A DNA stretch of 64,000 nt, from NCBI RefSeq assembly GCF_963678635.1, contig NC_087068.1:26538318-26602317 (forward strand), given 5' to 3'. Source of the stretch: Symsagittifera roscoffensis. Taxonomy: Eukaryota; Xenacoelomorpha; Acoela; Convolutidae. The position numbers and the translations under genes were made by a program. Within the stretch, counting starts at the first letter, position 1, and the number at the start of each line of letters is the position of its first letter. Below are positions 23,507-31,093 of the stretch, piece by piece. The notes beneath the pieces are model-generated. The model worked only from the letters and a program-made list of their open reading frames with translations. It did not search any database and had not been told where the DNA came from.

Positions 23507-23803
23507 ATGTCGTGTTTGAAAATTCAAAATTTCCAAAAAAAATTTTTGCCAAAAGAAAACACACAAAATGTGAGTTTAACAGGTGAGAATTTACCAAAAG
23601 AGTTATTAGACGAAATCAGTACCGGAAACGTAGAAAAAAATGTTCGGATACTTTTGACAGACAAAAACATAGCAAGATATATAATAAAATACAAACCAAA
23701 CGGCAATAGATCAGAGAGAAAAAAAGGCGATTGGTATGCAGTTGTAACTATCAACCTTGATACAAATAAGCAAAAAAAGTCTTCCAGTAAACATGGAAAT
23801 TGA
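23507..23803 (+). CDS. Small intact element protein, paralogue of the preceding gene
   Basis: A 98-aa ORF starting at ATG 23,507 with no break. The central block NLPKELLDEISTGNVEKNVR, then ARYIIKYKPNG and a Trp-containing strand (GDWYAVVTINL) resemble the C-terminal half of the upstream gene. The tail is Lys/Ser-rich. Its last 11 nt overlap the start of the membrane-protein gene. I do not recognise a family; a small structural or DNA-associated role is possible but not shown. Confidence 0.6.
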   Translation: MSCLKIQNFQKKFLPKENTQNVSLTGENLPKELLDEISTGNVEKNVRILLTDKNIARYIIKYKPNGNRSERKKGDWYAVVTINLDTNKQKKSSSKHGN

Positions 23804-24071
23804 AGAAACCACCACTGTCGAGAACAATGATTGCGACTTTGTAGACATTGGTGGTGCCAAACAGTCTTTATCTCACGAAAACAGATCTTGGAAATTTTGT
23901 AATTCTGTTTCTCTTCCGTCTGCAGAAGTTGTCTTTTTCACACAAGTCTGTTTCATTTCTTTATCTATTTCAAAATTGTCTTTTTACAATCTTAGTTGTG
24001 ACGAGACCGCCATTTGGCTTTCAATATTATCCAGTACAGTTGGTTACATGTTACCCAATCCCAAGTTATAA
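23793..24071 (+). CDS. Small membrane protein conserved in Polintons
   Basis: ATG 23,793 begins an acidic N-terminus (MEIEETTTVENNDCDFVDIG), followed by a hydrophobic stretch from about residue 44 (VVFFTQVCFISLSISKLSFY) and, after a short polar spacer, a second one (IWLSILSSTVGYMLPNP). This two-helix layout with the final Leu-Pro-Asn-Pro turn is typical of a small membrane protein encoded just upstream of the packaging ATPase. The second Polinton keeps the same end in front of its ATPase (TAWIAILSTQS, about 51.9 kb). It is intact, and 2 nt separate it from the ATPase start codon. Confidence 0.65.
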   Translation: MEIEETTTVENNDCDFVDIGGAKQSLSHENRSWKFCNSVSLPSAEVVFFTQVCFISLSISKLSFYNLSCDETAIWLSILSSTVGYMLPNPKL

Positions 24072-24073
24072 TA

Positions 24074-24766
24074 ATGAATAAGATCATTTCAACAAAAGAT
24101 CGTCTGTTTATGTCCGTTTCAGGTCCCTCGGGATCTGGCAAAACTGATTTAATTTTTCAAATGCTTCTCAAAGGTACATTCTAGCCATCGTATAACAAGA
24201 TATTTTATTTTTATCCTCACGATGAACCCAAATACCGTTCCTTTGTTTCTCACAACAAATTTGATATTGAATTTATAAAATTATCCAGCTTTGAAATTGT
24301 TAATAACTTACGGGATTGTATGATTGTCTTTGATGATACCTGTGAAGAAATTTTTAATGAAAAAGATTTTGTTAAATTAGCTACAGCAGGCCGACATAAA
24401 AATGTTCATGTTATTTATGTCAAGCACAATTTGTTTCAGCAAAGTAAGCAATCACGTACAATAGATTTGAATACAACTCACTTAATTTTGTTCAAATCAC
24501 CTCGAGGCATTCAACAAATTGATTATTTAGGCAGACAGTTGAATAATGCAAAATTCCTCCGTCATGCGTATCCGTTGGCAACGAAAGAAGATTTCGGTCA
24601 TCTGTTGATAGACTTGGATCCCAAAACTTCAGAATGTCTTCGTTATTCGTCAAACATAGTTCCACCATCACCAACCGTTTTCTATTTACCATCCTCAAAA
24701 GCAGTTATCACATCTCTTGAAAATGAAAGAGAAAGAATTATGTATATTGAAGCAAATGCTCAATAG
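24074..24766 (+). pseudogene. ATP: FtsK/A32-type genome-packaging ATPase, one in-frame stop
   Basis: ATG 24,074 opens a 230-codon frame interrupted only by TAG 24,182-24,184. Walker A is GPSGSGKT (codons 17-24). Walker B is MIVFDDTCEE (about 24,320). The following block HKNVHVIYVKHNLFQQSKQS is the conserved post-Walker B strand with Asn/Gln of the FtsK/HerA-like packaging ATPases of Polintons, virophages and related viruses, where the enzyme pumps DNA into capsids. The TAG lies between the two Walker motifs, so a product from this start would end at 36 residues. The gene ends in an overlap with the next start codon (24,759). Confidence 0.9.
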
Positions 24767-25013
24767 TCGCCATTGTAGATCAATTTTGATAGAAGCTGAT
24801 TCAAATTTCATTAGATTTCTTTGCGATTGTTTTGTGAATGTTTTTCTGGGACATGTTCCAGCAAACAAAAGTTTCATCGAGAGTAAGAAAATACCATTTG
24901 GAAAAATTGTTGACCCTAAGTTTAGTATCCGAGAAAAACGAAAAGTCTTGGCAAAGAAAATTTCACTGGTTAAATCAATCGGAGAATCGTGTTACATTTA
25001 CCTGAAAAACTAG
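24759..25013 (+). CDS. Small basic protein conserved downstream of the ATPase
   Basis: The 84-aa ORF begins at ATG 24,759, overlapping the ATPase end by 8 nt, and is intact. It has a short amphipathic helix (FIRFLCDCFVNVFLGHVP), a loop, and a Lys/Arg-rich helix (FSIREKRKVLAKKISLVKSI). A small protein of this layout, with an LC-x-C-x-x-N-V-x-x-G-x-V-P-type block, is a common Polinton neighbour of the ATPase; its role is not established to my knowledge. Close packing suggests co-expression with the ATPase. Confidence 0.55.
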   Translation, partial: LNSRHCRSILIEADSNFIRFLCDCFVNVFLGHVPANKSFIESKKIPFGKIVDPKFSIREKRKVLAKKISLVKSIGESCYIYLKN

Positions 25014-25023
25014 AACCTCAGGC

Positions 25024-25964
25024 ATGTATGCTGAAGAATTCATCCTCATTCCTCAAAAAACATATGCTCCAGATGAAAAAACTGCACCACAATCTCAAAT
25101 CCTTCATAACTCATTAATTAACGACAAATCAACTCAACTCAATTACATACAACGATTTCGAGAACGAAATATCAGCCGTGACTCTCCAGCACCATTAAAC
25201 CCAACATCTCCTATTCCTTTAACCCCTAGTATTGTAGTACCAAATCTTCGAAAAAGAAATTTATCTGCACTTACTAATTTCACTAGTGATGATGATGATG
25301 AAGCAGAAAAAAACTTTGAATCATACAATTCACTGCAGCAGACAAGCTCAAAGAGAACAGAAAAAAACGATGAAAAAAGTAATGGAAAAACCGCTGAAGT
25401 GTTTCGAAAGGTTATGAAATCCATTCAAGAGCTATTGGAAGCTAATAAATTGGAAAGGGCAAACATAGTGCTAAAGCAGTTGTTCAAAGTTGAATCCTTG
25501 ACTTTAGACGTTGACGGATATGTTCTAATTCAAGGAAAACCAACACTCGTTAAAATTGAATCCTTTTTGTACGATACACAGCAAAACACAAAAAACTTGA
25601 GGGTGTTTTTTATCCACAAATTTTGAAATAACTGAATCTTGATCCTAGCTTAGTGTCCAACACTTATGCCAAACAGATTCTCCGCTCGCTTAAGAGCGAA
25701 GCAGCTAAGCCCTCAACTTCTTCCTCCTTCGTCTCCGACAACCCGACAACTGAGGACTCGAAGAGATCAAAACCCTCCTCTTCGAAGACTCGATCGACAA
25801 CTCTCAAACCCAAAACCAAGCAATCCGACAAAAGAAAAACCCAGAAAAAAGAATTTTTCCCCACCACCAACGACGAGGATGACGACGATGATAAAAACTA
25901 TGAAAGCAGTAAAGAATGGTTTGCGACGACGTCAACAAAAGAATGGAAATCCTACTATCAGTGA
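25024..25964 (+). pseudogene. Capsid-associated-type Polinton protein with acidic/basic tail, one frameshift and one stop
   Basis: ATG 25,024 (MYAEEFILIPQKTY) starts 10 nt after the previous stop. The first 200 codons contain a Pro-rich region, an acidic stretch (DDDDEAEKNF) and a folded-looking block AEVFRKVMKSIQELLEA followed by LTLDVDGYVLIQGK. A shift near 25,600 (T-run) and a TAA near 25,630 separate this from the tail in another frame (SNTYAKQILRSLKSEA, then Ser/Lys-rich and DDDDDKNYESSKEW). The second Polinton has a counterpart at 52,931-53,191, just upstream of its integrase. The N-terminal motif and position match a Polinton protein of uncertain, possibly structural, function. Confidence 0.5.
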
Positions 25965-26896
25965 AGAAAAGAAACTCAAATTACTCAAATTACACGAAAG
26001 GTCCAGCTGCATTTGGTAGCGTTAAAAATTTAACAAATGCTAGTCAACTCTCACCAAAAAAAGTTAAAAAATTTCTGAGATCTCAATCATCACATACAAA
26101 GTATGGGTTGTTTCGTAAAACATATCCTCGGCTAAAAGTGATTGTTAACGATATCAACGAAATTTGGTCTCTTGACTTGGCTTATGTTGATAAATTGGCT
26201 AAATATAACCGGGGGTACGATATTTGTTAGTTGCTGTCAATTGTCTCTCTCGCTACTTACGAGTGGAACCCCTGAAGACCAAATATGCTAAGGAAACAAC
26301 CGAAGCTTTCAAAAAAATGATCAAAACAAAGCAACCAAAAAAGTTTGGGTTGACAAAGGCACCGAATTTAAAGGAGAATTCGAAAAGTTATGTACTAAAC
26401 GAGAAATCATCAAATACAATACTCACAGTGAAAAAAATCAGCGTTTGCCGAAAGAAACATTCGATCGCTGAAAAGTATTATCTACAAATACTTGGAGTTT
26501 GAATGGACTTACAGTTATATTGAAAAATTACATAGTTTTGTTCAAACGATTAACTCACGCGTTAATAGAGTAACAAAATTGGTTCCAAACAAGGTCACAA
26601 GAAAACATGTACCTGCTTTAGTTTCATTAATTGCAAACAGTTCATCGAAGTTGGTACAGAAACCAAAATTTTATGTTGGTGACTATGTGCGAATAGCGAA
26701 GACTGACTTGCCTTTTAGAAAATGTTACAAGCAGATTTTTACAGACGAAGTTTTTGAAATAGTTGCCATTCCTACTGTAAACCCTCCAACATACAGTCTC
26801 ATTGATGCGGAAAAGGAAGAAATCAGCGGAAAATTTTATGAAAAAGAACTTAGTTTAATTGGAAACAAAGCTGATTATAACGAAAATGGGCAGTGA
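25916..26896 (+). pseudogene. INT: Polinton retroviral-type integrase (DDE), three frameshifts
   Basis: The gene overlaps the end of the preceding one. In three frames one can follow the N-terminal segment (KGPAAFGSVKNL, then KVKKFLRSQSSHTKYGLF), first catalytic block EIWSLDLAYVDKLA (Asp near 26,173), VAVNCLSRYLRVEPLKTKYA, second block with VDKGTEF (about 26,350), third block AFAERNIRSLKS (about 26,442), and the C-terminal SH3/chromo-like part FYVGDYVRIAKTDLPFRKCY, ending at 26,896. All three acids are readable, but frames change at the G5 run near 26,213, the A6 run near 26,336 and the A-run near 26,432. The enzyme would insert the element and create the 6-bp target duplication. Confidence 0.9.
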
Positions 26897-26926
26897 TGAG
26901 TTTACTGTACATTTGATTTCAACAGC

Positions 26927-27744
26927 ATGGATTATTTCCCAGACAACACTTTGGCCAGCTTTAGAAATTTTTGTAAAGAAGAAATAGCTTTAGACGGGGA
27001 TTGGAGAGTTGCTCTCTCAGAAATAATTTTCCCCACAAAATTAAACAATTTTACTGATTAAGAATTTACGTACTTCAGAGCATCCGAGGTAGTAACCAGT
27101 AAATCCAACGCTGGCAATGGGAATACAATTTCCAGACCCTACTATGGCGAAAAAATTTTTATCAAATCAGGAGAGTACACTTTTATAGAACAATTGATTA
27201 ATGAGATAAAAACAAAACTCAAAGACAAAATTCATTTTGATGCGAGTCCTCAAGAAATCACGAATAGCATGAGCATTTGGATGAATGCAAATGAAGGAAT
27301 CTCATTCCCAAGTCCCCAAATACCCAGTCTGTTAGGCTACAATGCAAAGCTTGATGAGAACGGTGAATATTACATTGGTTATAAAATGATACCTTCGATG
27401 CATCTTATGAGGGAAACGAACTGTACGAATCTCATTTCCCATATGACTTATCAAGTGGGACGAGTCTAATTTTTGTCTATATTGACATTATTCAATACCA
27501 AACTGTTGGTGATGCAAAGGCCCCGTTACGGGTCATTGATTCAAATAGACGCATCAAAAACGGTAGTGCCTGCAGCATTGAACCTAATCATCGAAAAAAC
27601 TTCACTAATTTAGACTTCAAAAAATTAATCACTTCATCTGTACAATCAATATCGGTACAGTTGCGCACAGAAACTGGAAGACTAGTGCCCTTTGAAGGAA
27701 CTGGTAAAGTTGTGTTGACTCTAAAATTCAAGCGCTTTGATTGA
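26927..27744 (+). pseudogene. PX: Minor capsid protein (penton-like), one stop and one frameshift
   Basis: ATG 26,927 gives MDYFPDNTLASFRNFCKEE and ALDGDWRVALSEIIFPTKLN, the typical opening of the Polinton minor capsid (single jelly-roll, vertex) protein. TAA at 27,059-27,061 (codon 45) and a frame change near 27,390 break the gene. The last third in the new frame contains LIFVYIDIIQYQTVGDAKAP and ends VVLTLKFKRFD at 27,744, the conserved family end. The total of about 270 codons is family-typical. It lies directly upstream of the pX-like and major capsid genes, as in other Polintons. Confidence 0.85.
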
Positions 27745-27750
27745 AAACCA

Positions 27751-28170
27751 ATGGAACAATATTATTCAGAGCAAGCTTCACTTCCTCATTTCTCTGGACA
27801 CTACCGACAACGCGGCAGTGGATTTGGCGCTTTGGCTGCTGGTATTGGTCGTGTTGCTATACCGTTTGCACGACGGGTTATTCTACCGGCCGCGAAATAA
27901 CTGGGCAGAGAACTTTTGATGAGCGCAGCGCCAGAACTGATTGATGTCGCTATGAAAAAGAAGTCTCCTAAACAAGCATTGAAAAACACTGTCACAAAAA
28001 CTGCAAGAAAACAACTCGGTGGTGGTAGACGTCGTCGAAAGACACCAATGAATGGATTACGAAGAAGAAGGTCAGTAGGGGCTCGAAAAAGAAAAACAAC
28101 CATTCGAAGAAAAACCAGACCAGTGAGAAGTCGAGCAGATTTTTTCTCAAACATCAAAAATGATCGCTAA
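27751..28170 (+). pseudogene. Basic pX-like (adenovirus core/membrane-active-like) protein, one in-frame stop
   Basis: ATG 27,751 lies 6 nt after the minor capsid stop. The N-terminus (LPHFSGHYRQRGSGFGALAA, then GRVAIPFARRVILPAAK) has a Gly-rich amphipathic character. After TAA 27,898-27,900 (codon 50) the same frame continues with LLMSAAPELIDVAMKKKSP, then an Arg/Lys-rich tail (GGGRRRRKTPMNGLRRRRS) to 28,170. A Gly-rich head with a strongly basic tail between the capsid genes matches the Polinton/adintovirus protein compared with adenovirus pX. It may condense DNA or act on membranes; this is inferred. The end overlaps the major capsid start by 11 nt. Confidence 0.65.
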
Positions 28171-29467
28171 TTTGTTACCCAATGAAGCTACCCATAGCTC
28201 TCTGGATTTGTTTGAAAAACAACCTCTTTTGATTACTTTTGAAAACGCTTTCGATCAAAAAATTGGACCTGTCTATTCACCTAATGAACCAATGCTTGAA
28301 TTTGAAACCACCGGTGACCGTAATAATTTTGTTGACCTGCAAAAAATTTATTTGGAAATACGATTCAAAGTAACGCAATCAAATGGAGCTGATCTGCGAT
28401 ACGACAACACTGATCCTACTGTGTCTGATTCACCGTTCCTCGTAAACAACTCCCTGTATTCCCTTTTCTCTGACTGTAACCTCTCTGCTAATAGACTCAA
28501 AATCTCAAATGGCAATAGTAATTTTGCGCATAAAAGCTTTATTGGAACAGAATTTTCTAACAGCAAAGGAGCCAATGACTTGTGGCTTAAGTGTCAGGGA
28601 TATCGTTTTGAAAACAATCCCGCTGCAATAGATGCAGCTGATTTCACATCTCAACGAGAACTGGTCCGTGAATCGAGGGAAATTTGGTTCTATGGAACCG
28701 CTGGAGTTGATTTTTTCACATGTGATAAGCATTTGTTGAGCGGTGTCACCCTCAGACTTTCCTACAGACGTTCTCATGAAGACTTTCTTATTATTTCTGA
28801 AGATGCTGCCGAGCATTACAAGCTGCAAATACTCGAAGCGAACCTATATGTTAGAAAAATGACTGTGACCGACCATGTGCTCTCTGCCATTGAATCAACT
28901 TTGCTCAAAACTCCTGCGAACTACCCATATCAAGAAGAAATTACAAAAACATTTCTTGCAACAGCTGGTCAGCGCAGCTGGCAACAGGAAGATATTTTTG
29001 CTCGTGAACCGGTGAGACAAATTATAATAACATTGAACACAAATAACGCATTTCTAGGAACAAACCGAACGAATCCTTTTCATTATCAAAAGTTTGGCTT
29101 GGAGCAAGTTACCTTGAGACGGAACGGTTTACCAATAGCAAGTACATCAATCAGTACACAAGATCATAAACGTCTCTTCTTCAACACACTATCAGCGCTA
29201 GGTTTGTTGCACTGCGGGCTGGGAATCACTCTGGATAACTACCAACAGCACTTTATTATGTGTTTTGATCTCACTAGCACACAGCAGGCAGCTCATGACT
29301 TCTTGCATCCAGAACTTACTAACTGCTCATTTTCACTCGATCTTCAATTCTCAAACGCGTTGACAGCAAACCTTGAAATTTTTGTTTGGGGTATACGCTC
29401 ATCCAATTTATTTATTACCTCCGACCGCAAAGTTACAAAGAACGTCCTTCCAATTTCGACCGTATAA
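28160..29467 (+). CDS. PY: Major capsid protein (double jelly-roll), intact
   Basis: An uninterrupted 435-aa ORF, the longest intact gene of the element. The N-terminal region (HSSLDLFEKQPLLITFENAF, then DRNNFVDLQKIYLEIRFKV) and the following VNNSLYSLFSDCNLSANRLK are hallmarks of the Polinton double jelly-roll major capsid protein (the family often annotated in animal genomes as F54H12.2-like). It would build the hexon-like capsomers of an icosahedral particle. Length is within the family range. It overlaps the pX-like gene by 11 nt, and the protease begins 2 nt after its stop. Having no disruption over 1.3 kb, in contrast to its neighbours, is notable. Confidence 0.9.
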   Translation: MIANLLPNEATHSSLDLFEKQPLLITFENAFDQKIGPVYSPNEPMLEFETTGDRNNFVDLQKIYLEIRFKVTQSNGADLRYDNTDPTVSDSPFLVNNSLYSLFSDCNLSANRLKISNGNSNFAHKSFIGTEFSNSKGANDLWLKCQGYRFENNPAAIDAADFTSQRELVRESREIWFYGTAGVDFFTCDKHLLSGVTLRLSYRRSHEDFLIISEDAAEHYKLQILEANLYVRKMTVTDHVLSAIESTLLKTPANYPYQEEITKTFLATAGQRSWQQEDIFAREPVRQIIITLNTNNAFLGTNRTNPFHYQKFGLEQVTLRRNGLPIASTSISTQDHKRLFFNTLSALGLLHCGLGITLDNYQQHFIMCFDLTSTQQAAHDFLHPELTNCSFSLDLQFSNALTANLEIFVWGIRSSNLFITSDRKVTKNVLPISTV

Positions 29468-29469
29468 AA

Positions 29470-29916
29470 ATGGATGAAGTCCAGTCGCAGGATCTCATTC
29501 AGAACTGTAAACATCTGAAATATAAGTTTCTTGGAGTATTTGCAGCGGACAATTTTCCACCTCACATCCCAAACAAAATTTTTATGATTGTGAACACTTT
29601 AAAATCAGATTCTCCGGGGACACATTGGATAGTAATTTGCAACAGAAGAAATGTTTTATATTTTGCTGATCCTCTCGGTCTTCCTCTTTGGCAGTACACC
29701 AATCTATATAAACGATTGAACGAGAATTTTCATCAGGTGACTGAATTGATGACAAACTTTCACATGCAAGACTCAAACTCTACCATGTGCGGTTCTTTTT
29801 GCATTTATATTGCACATTTGATTTATGATAAAAACTTTAATGGTGATGCTTCTGATTCTGCTTACATAAATGATCATGTTTTGAAACGTTTCCTAACTCA
29901 CATGCTTACCCATTAA
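29470..29916 (+). CDS. PRO: Adenain-like cysteine protease, intact
   Basis: ATG 29,470 (MDEVQSQDLIQNCKHLKYKF) follows the capsid stop after 2 nt; the frame is also open upstream within the capsid gene, but this Met is the sensible start. The 148-aa protein carries the catalytic set of the adenovirus protease (C5/Ulp1) clan: His in GTHWIVICN, the acidic residue in LYFADPLGLPL, and the nucleophile in MCGSFCIYIAHL. Length is close to other Polinton proteases. It would process capsid-associated proteins during particle assembly. This is the last gene before the right end. Confidence 0.9.
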   Translation: MDEVQSQDLIQNCKHLKYKFLGVFAADNFPPHIPNKIFMIVNTLKSDSPGTHWIVICNRRNVLYFADPLGLPLWQYTNLYKRLNENFHQVTELMTNFHMQDSNSTMCGSFCIYIAHLIYDKNFNGDASDSAYINDHVLKRFLTHMLTH

Positions 29917-30816
29917 CTAACTATGTAATATGCCTGTTTTGTACACTTTTCAATTTCATTTTAAACACTACATTTTTTAGTAATTGACATTTTTACCCAA
30001 TTTTTAACTGAATAGCAGTAATCCGAGAAGTTATATTACTATAAAAAAATACAAAATCGATCTATGGGGGGATATCACCATACCAGCAACTGTTGCCTCC
30101 TTTCAGTACAATTTCCGGAGGGGTTTCGAAACGCCGCTTTTCGGCTGAGAGTCGAGCGCCATGCGTTTTCCTTTACTCGGACCCCAAGAAATTTTGTTCC
30201 ACTTCAATTTTATAGTAACAAGTTAGGTACAAGTTTTGACAATATTTCTGGGCACCTTTGGCTTTCATCAGTGTTCTCGTTTTTCAAGATCTTAACCCAC
30301 TTCAACTTATTAGCTCTTTCAACCTTTCTATAAAATCAAAGCTTTTGTCATAGGTTTCAGACGTTTTTTTTCAGTCTCCTGTAGACACGGAAAATGGAAA
30401 TGTCGAATTTTCAAGCCAATTTCATTATTTTAGAGTTTTCAGTGTTCCATAATTTTTCTTTGTTTTTTACCTTCATTTGGCTTAAAGAAACTTTTCATTC
30501 TTATTTCGGTCAAATTAATCATTAGCTTTTGCCTAAATAGAGGTGGCGGCTGCCGCAATTGACGAATTTTCCTTTCTTCGAGATTCAGCAATAAAACATG
30601 CATTTTTGAAGGAAATCGTTCACCGCAGCCAACAGTTAAGCTACGCTGCCAAAATCTGGTGCTTTCCTATTACATATAATAGGTATATAACGTCCTTTTA
30701 CATGTAAACAAGCCAATACCGCCAAACTTTAGAAGGGAAAACATGCACCGACCAAAACTTAATTCCACTCCCGTTTCCACAACGTTCAGTGGGAATACTC
30801 AATAATTTACCGAAGT
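29917..30816. other. Non-coding spacer between protease and right TIR
   Basis: Nine hundred bases without a supported gene. An 89-aa plus-strand reading (30,064-30,333) has no recognisable composition or motif and I do not accept it. The stretch probably holds the 3' end of the late-gene transcript. Confidence 0.5.
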
Positions 30817-31087
30817 TTTACATAGGGATCATTAAGTATAAAATTTATACTTAGGGATCATTAGGTATAAATATTATACATTGGGATCATTAGGTATAAA
30901 TATTTTACATAGGGATCATTAGGTATAAATATTTTACATAGGGATCATTTGCTATGAAAATTATACATAGGGATCATAAGGTATAAATATTTACATAGGG
31001 ATCATTAGGTATAATCTATACCCAATGATCCCTGTAGGGATCACCCCCCCCCCCCCCCCGATCCCAGTGTCGTATATCTATACTACT
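30817..31087 (-). repeat. Right terminal inverted repeat with internal tandem repeats
   Basis: Seven or so copies of a 28-30-bp unit (GGGATCATTAGGTATAAATA type) lead into the palindrome TGATCCCTGTAGGGATCA, a 16-C run (31,044-31,059) and the outer end GTCGTATATCTATACTACT. This is the reverse complement of the left end in outer sequence and order; unit number and variants differ between the arms. Confidence 0.93.
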
Positions 31088-31093
31088 AATCTG
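31088..31093. repeat. Target-site duplication, right copy (AATCTG)
   Basis: AATCTG directly follows the right end CTATACTACT and matches the left copy at 12,080-12,085 exactly. Confidence 0.93.

Larger units (their letters stand above)
12086..31087. mobile_element. Maverick/Polinton DNA transposon, nearly complete (19,002 bp)
   Basis: The element has matching ends (AGTAGTATAGATATACGAC at the left, its reverse complement at the right) inside a perfect 6-bp target duplication. It encodes the full core set of Polintons: DNA polymerase B, retroviral-type integrase, FtsK/A32-like packaging ATPase, adenain-like cysteine protease, minor and major capsid proteins, plus about ten small genes. Polymerase and one accessory gene are on the minus strand. 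The rest is a compact plus-strand block with start/stop overlaps of 5-11 nt. Perfect target duplications and intact capsid and protease genes suggest a fairly recent insertion. Stops in at least seven genes suggest this copy no longer makes all its proteins. Confidence 0.95.

Noticed and set aside
25666-26019. Arg/Pro-rich 117-aa ORF between the capsid-associated gene and integrase
   Set aside because: It is a third-frame shadow of the tail of the 25.0-kb gene; conserved neighbours use the other frames.
24182-27900. Alternative genetic code with TAA/TAG as sense codons
   Set aside because: The capsid, protease and other intact genes use normal stops and have no internal TAA/TAG, CAA and CAG are common, and TGA also occurs among the breaks.
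27801-28157. 118-aa minus-strand ORF opposite the pX-like gene
   Set aside because: Antisense of an Arg/Lys-rich coding region, which is commonly open; it has no independent signature.
30064-30333. 89-aa plus-strand ORF after the protease
   Set aside because: No motif, no homologue in the second Polinton, and it is surrounded by non-coding sequence.
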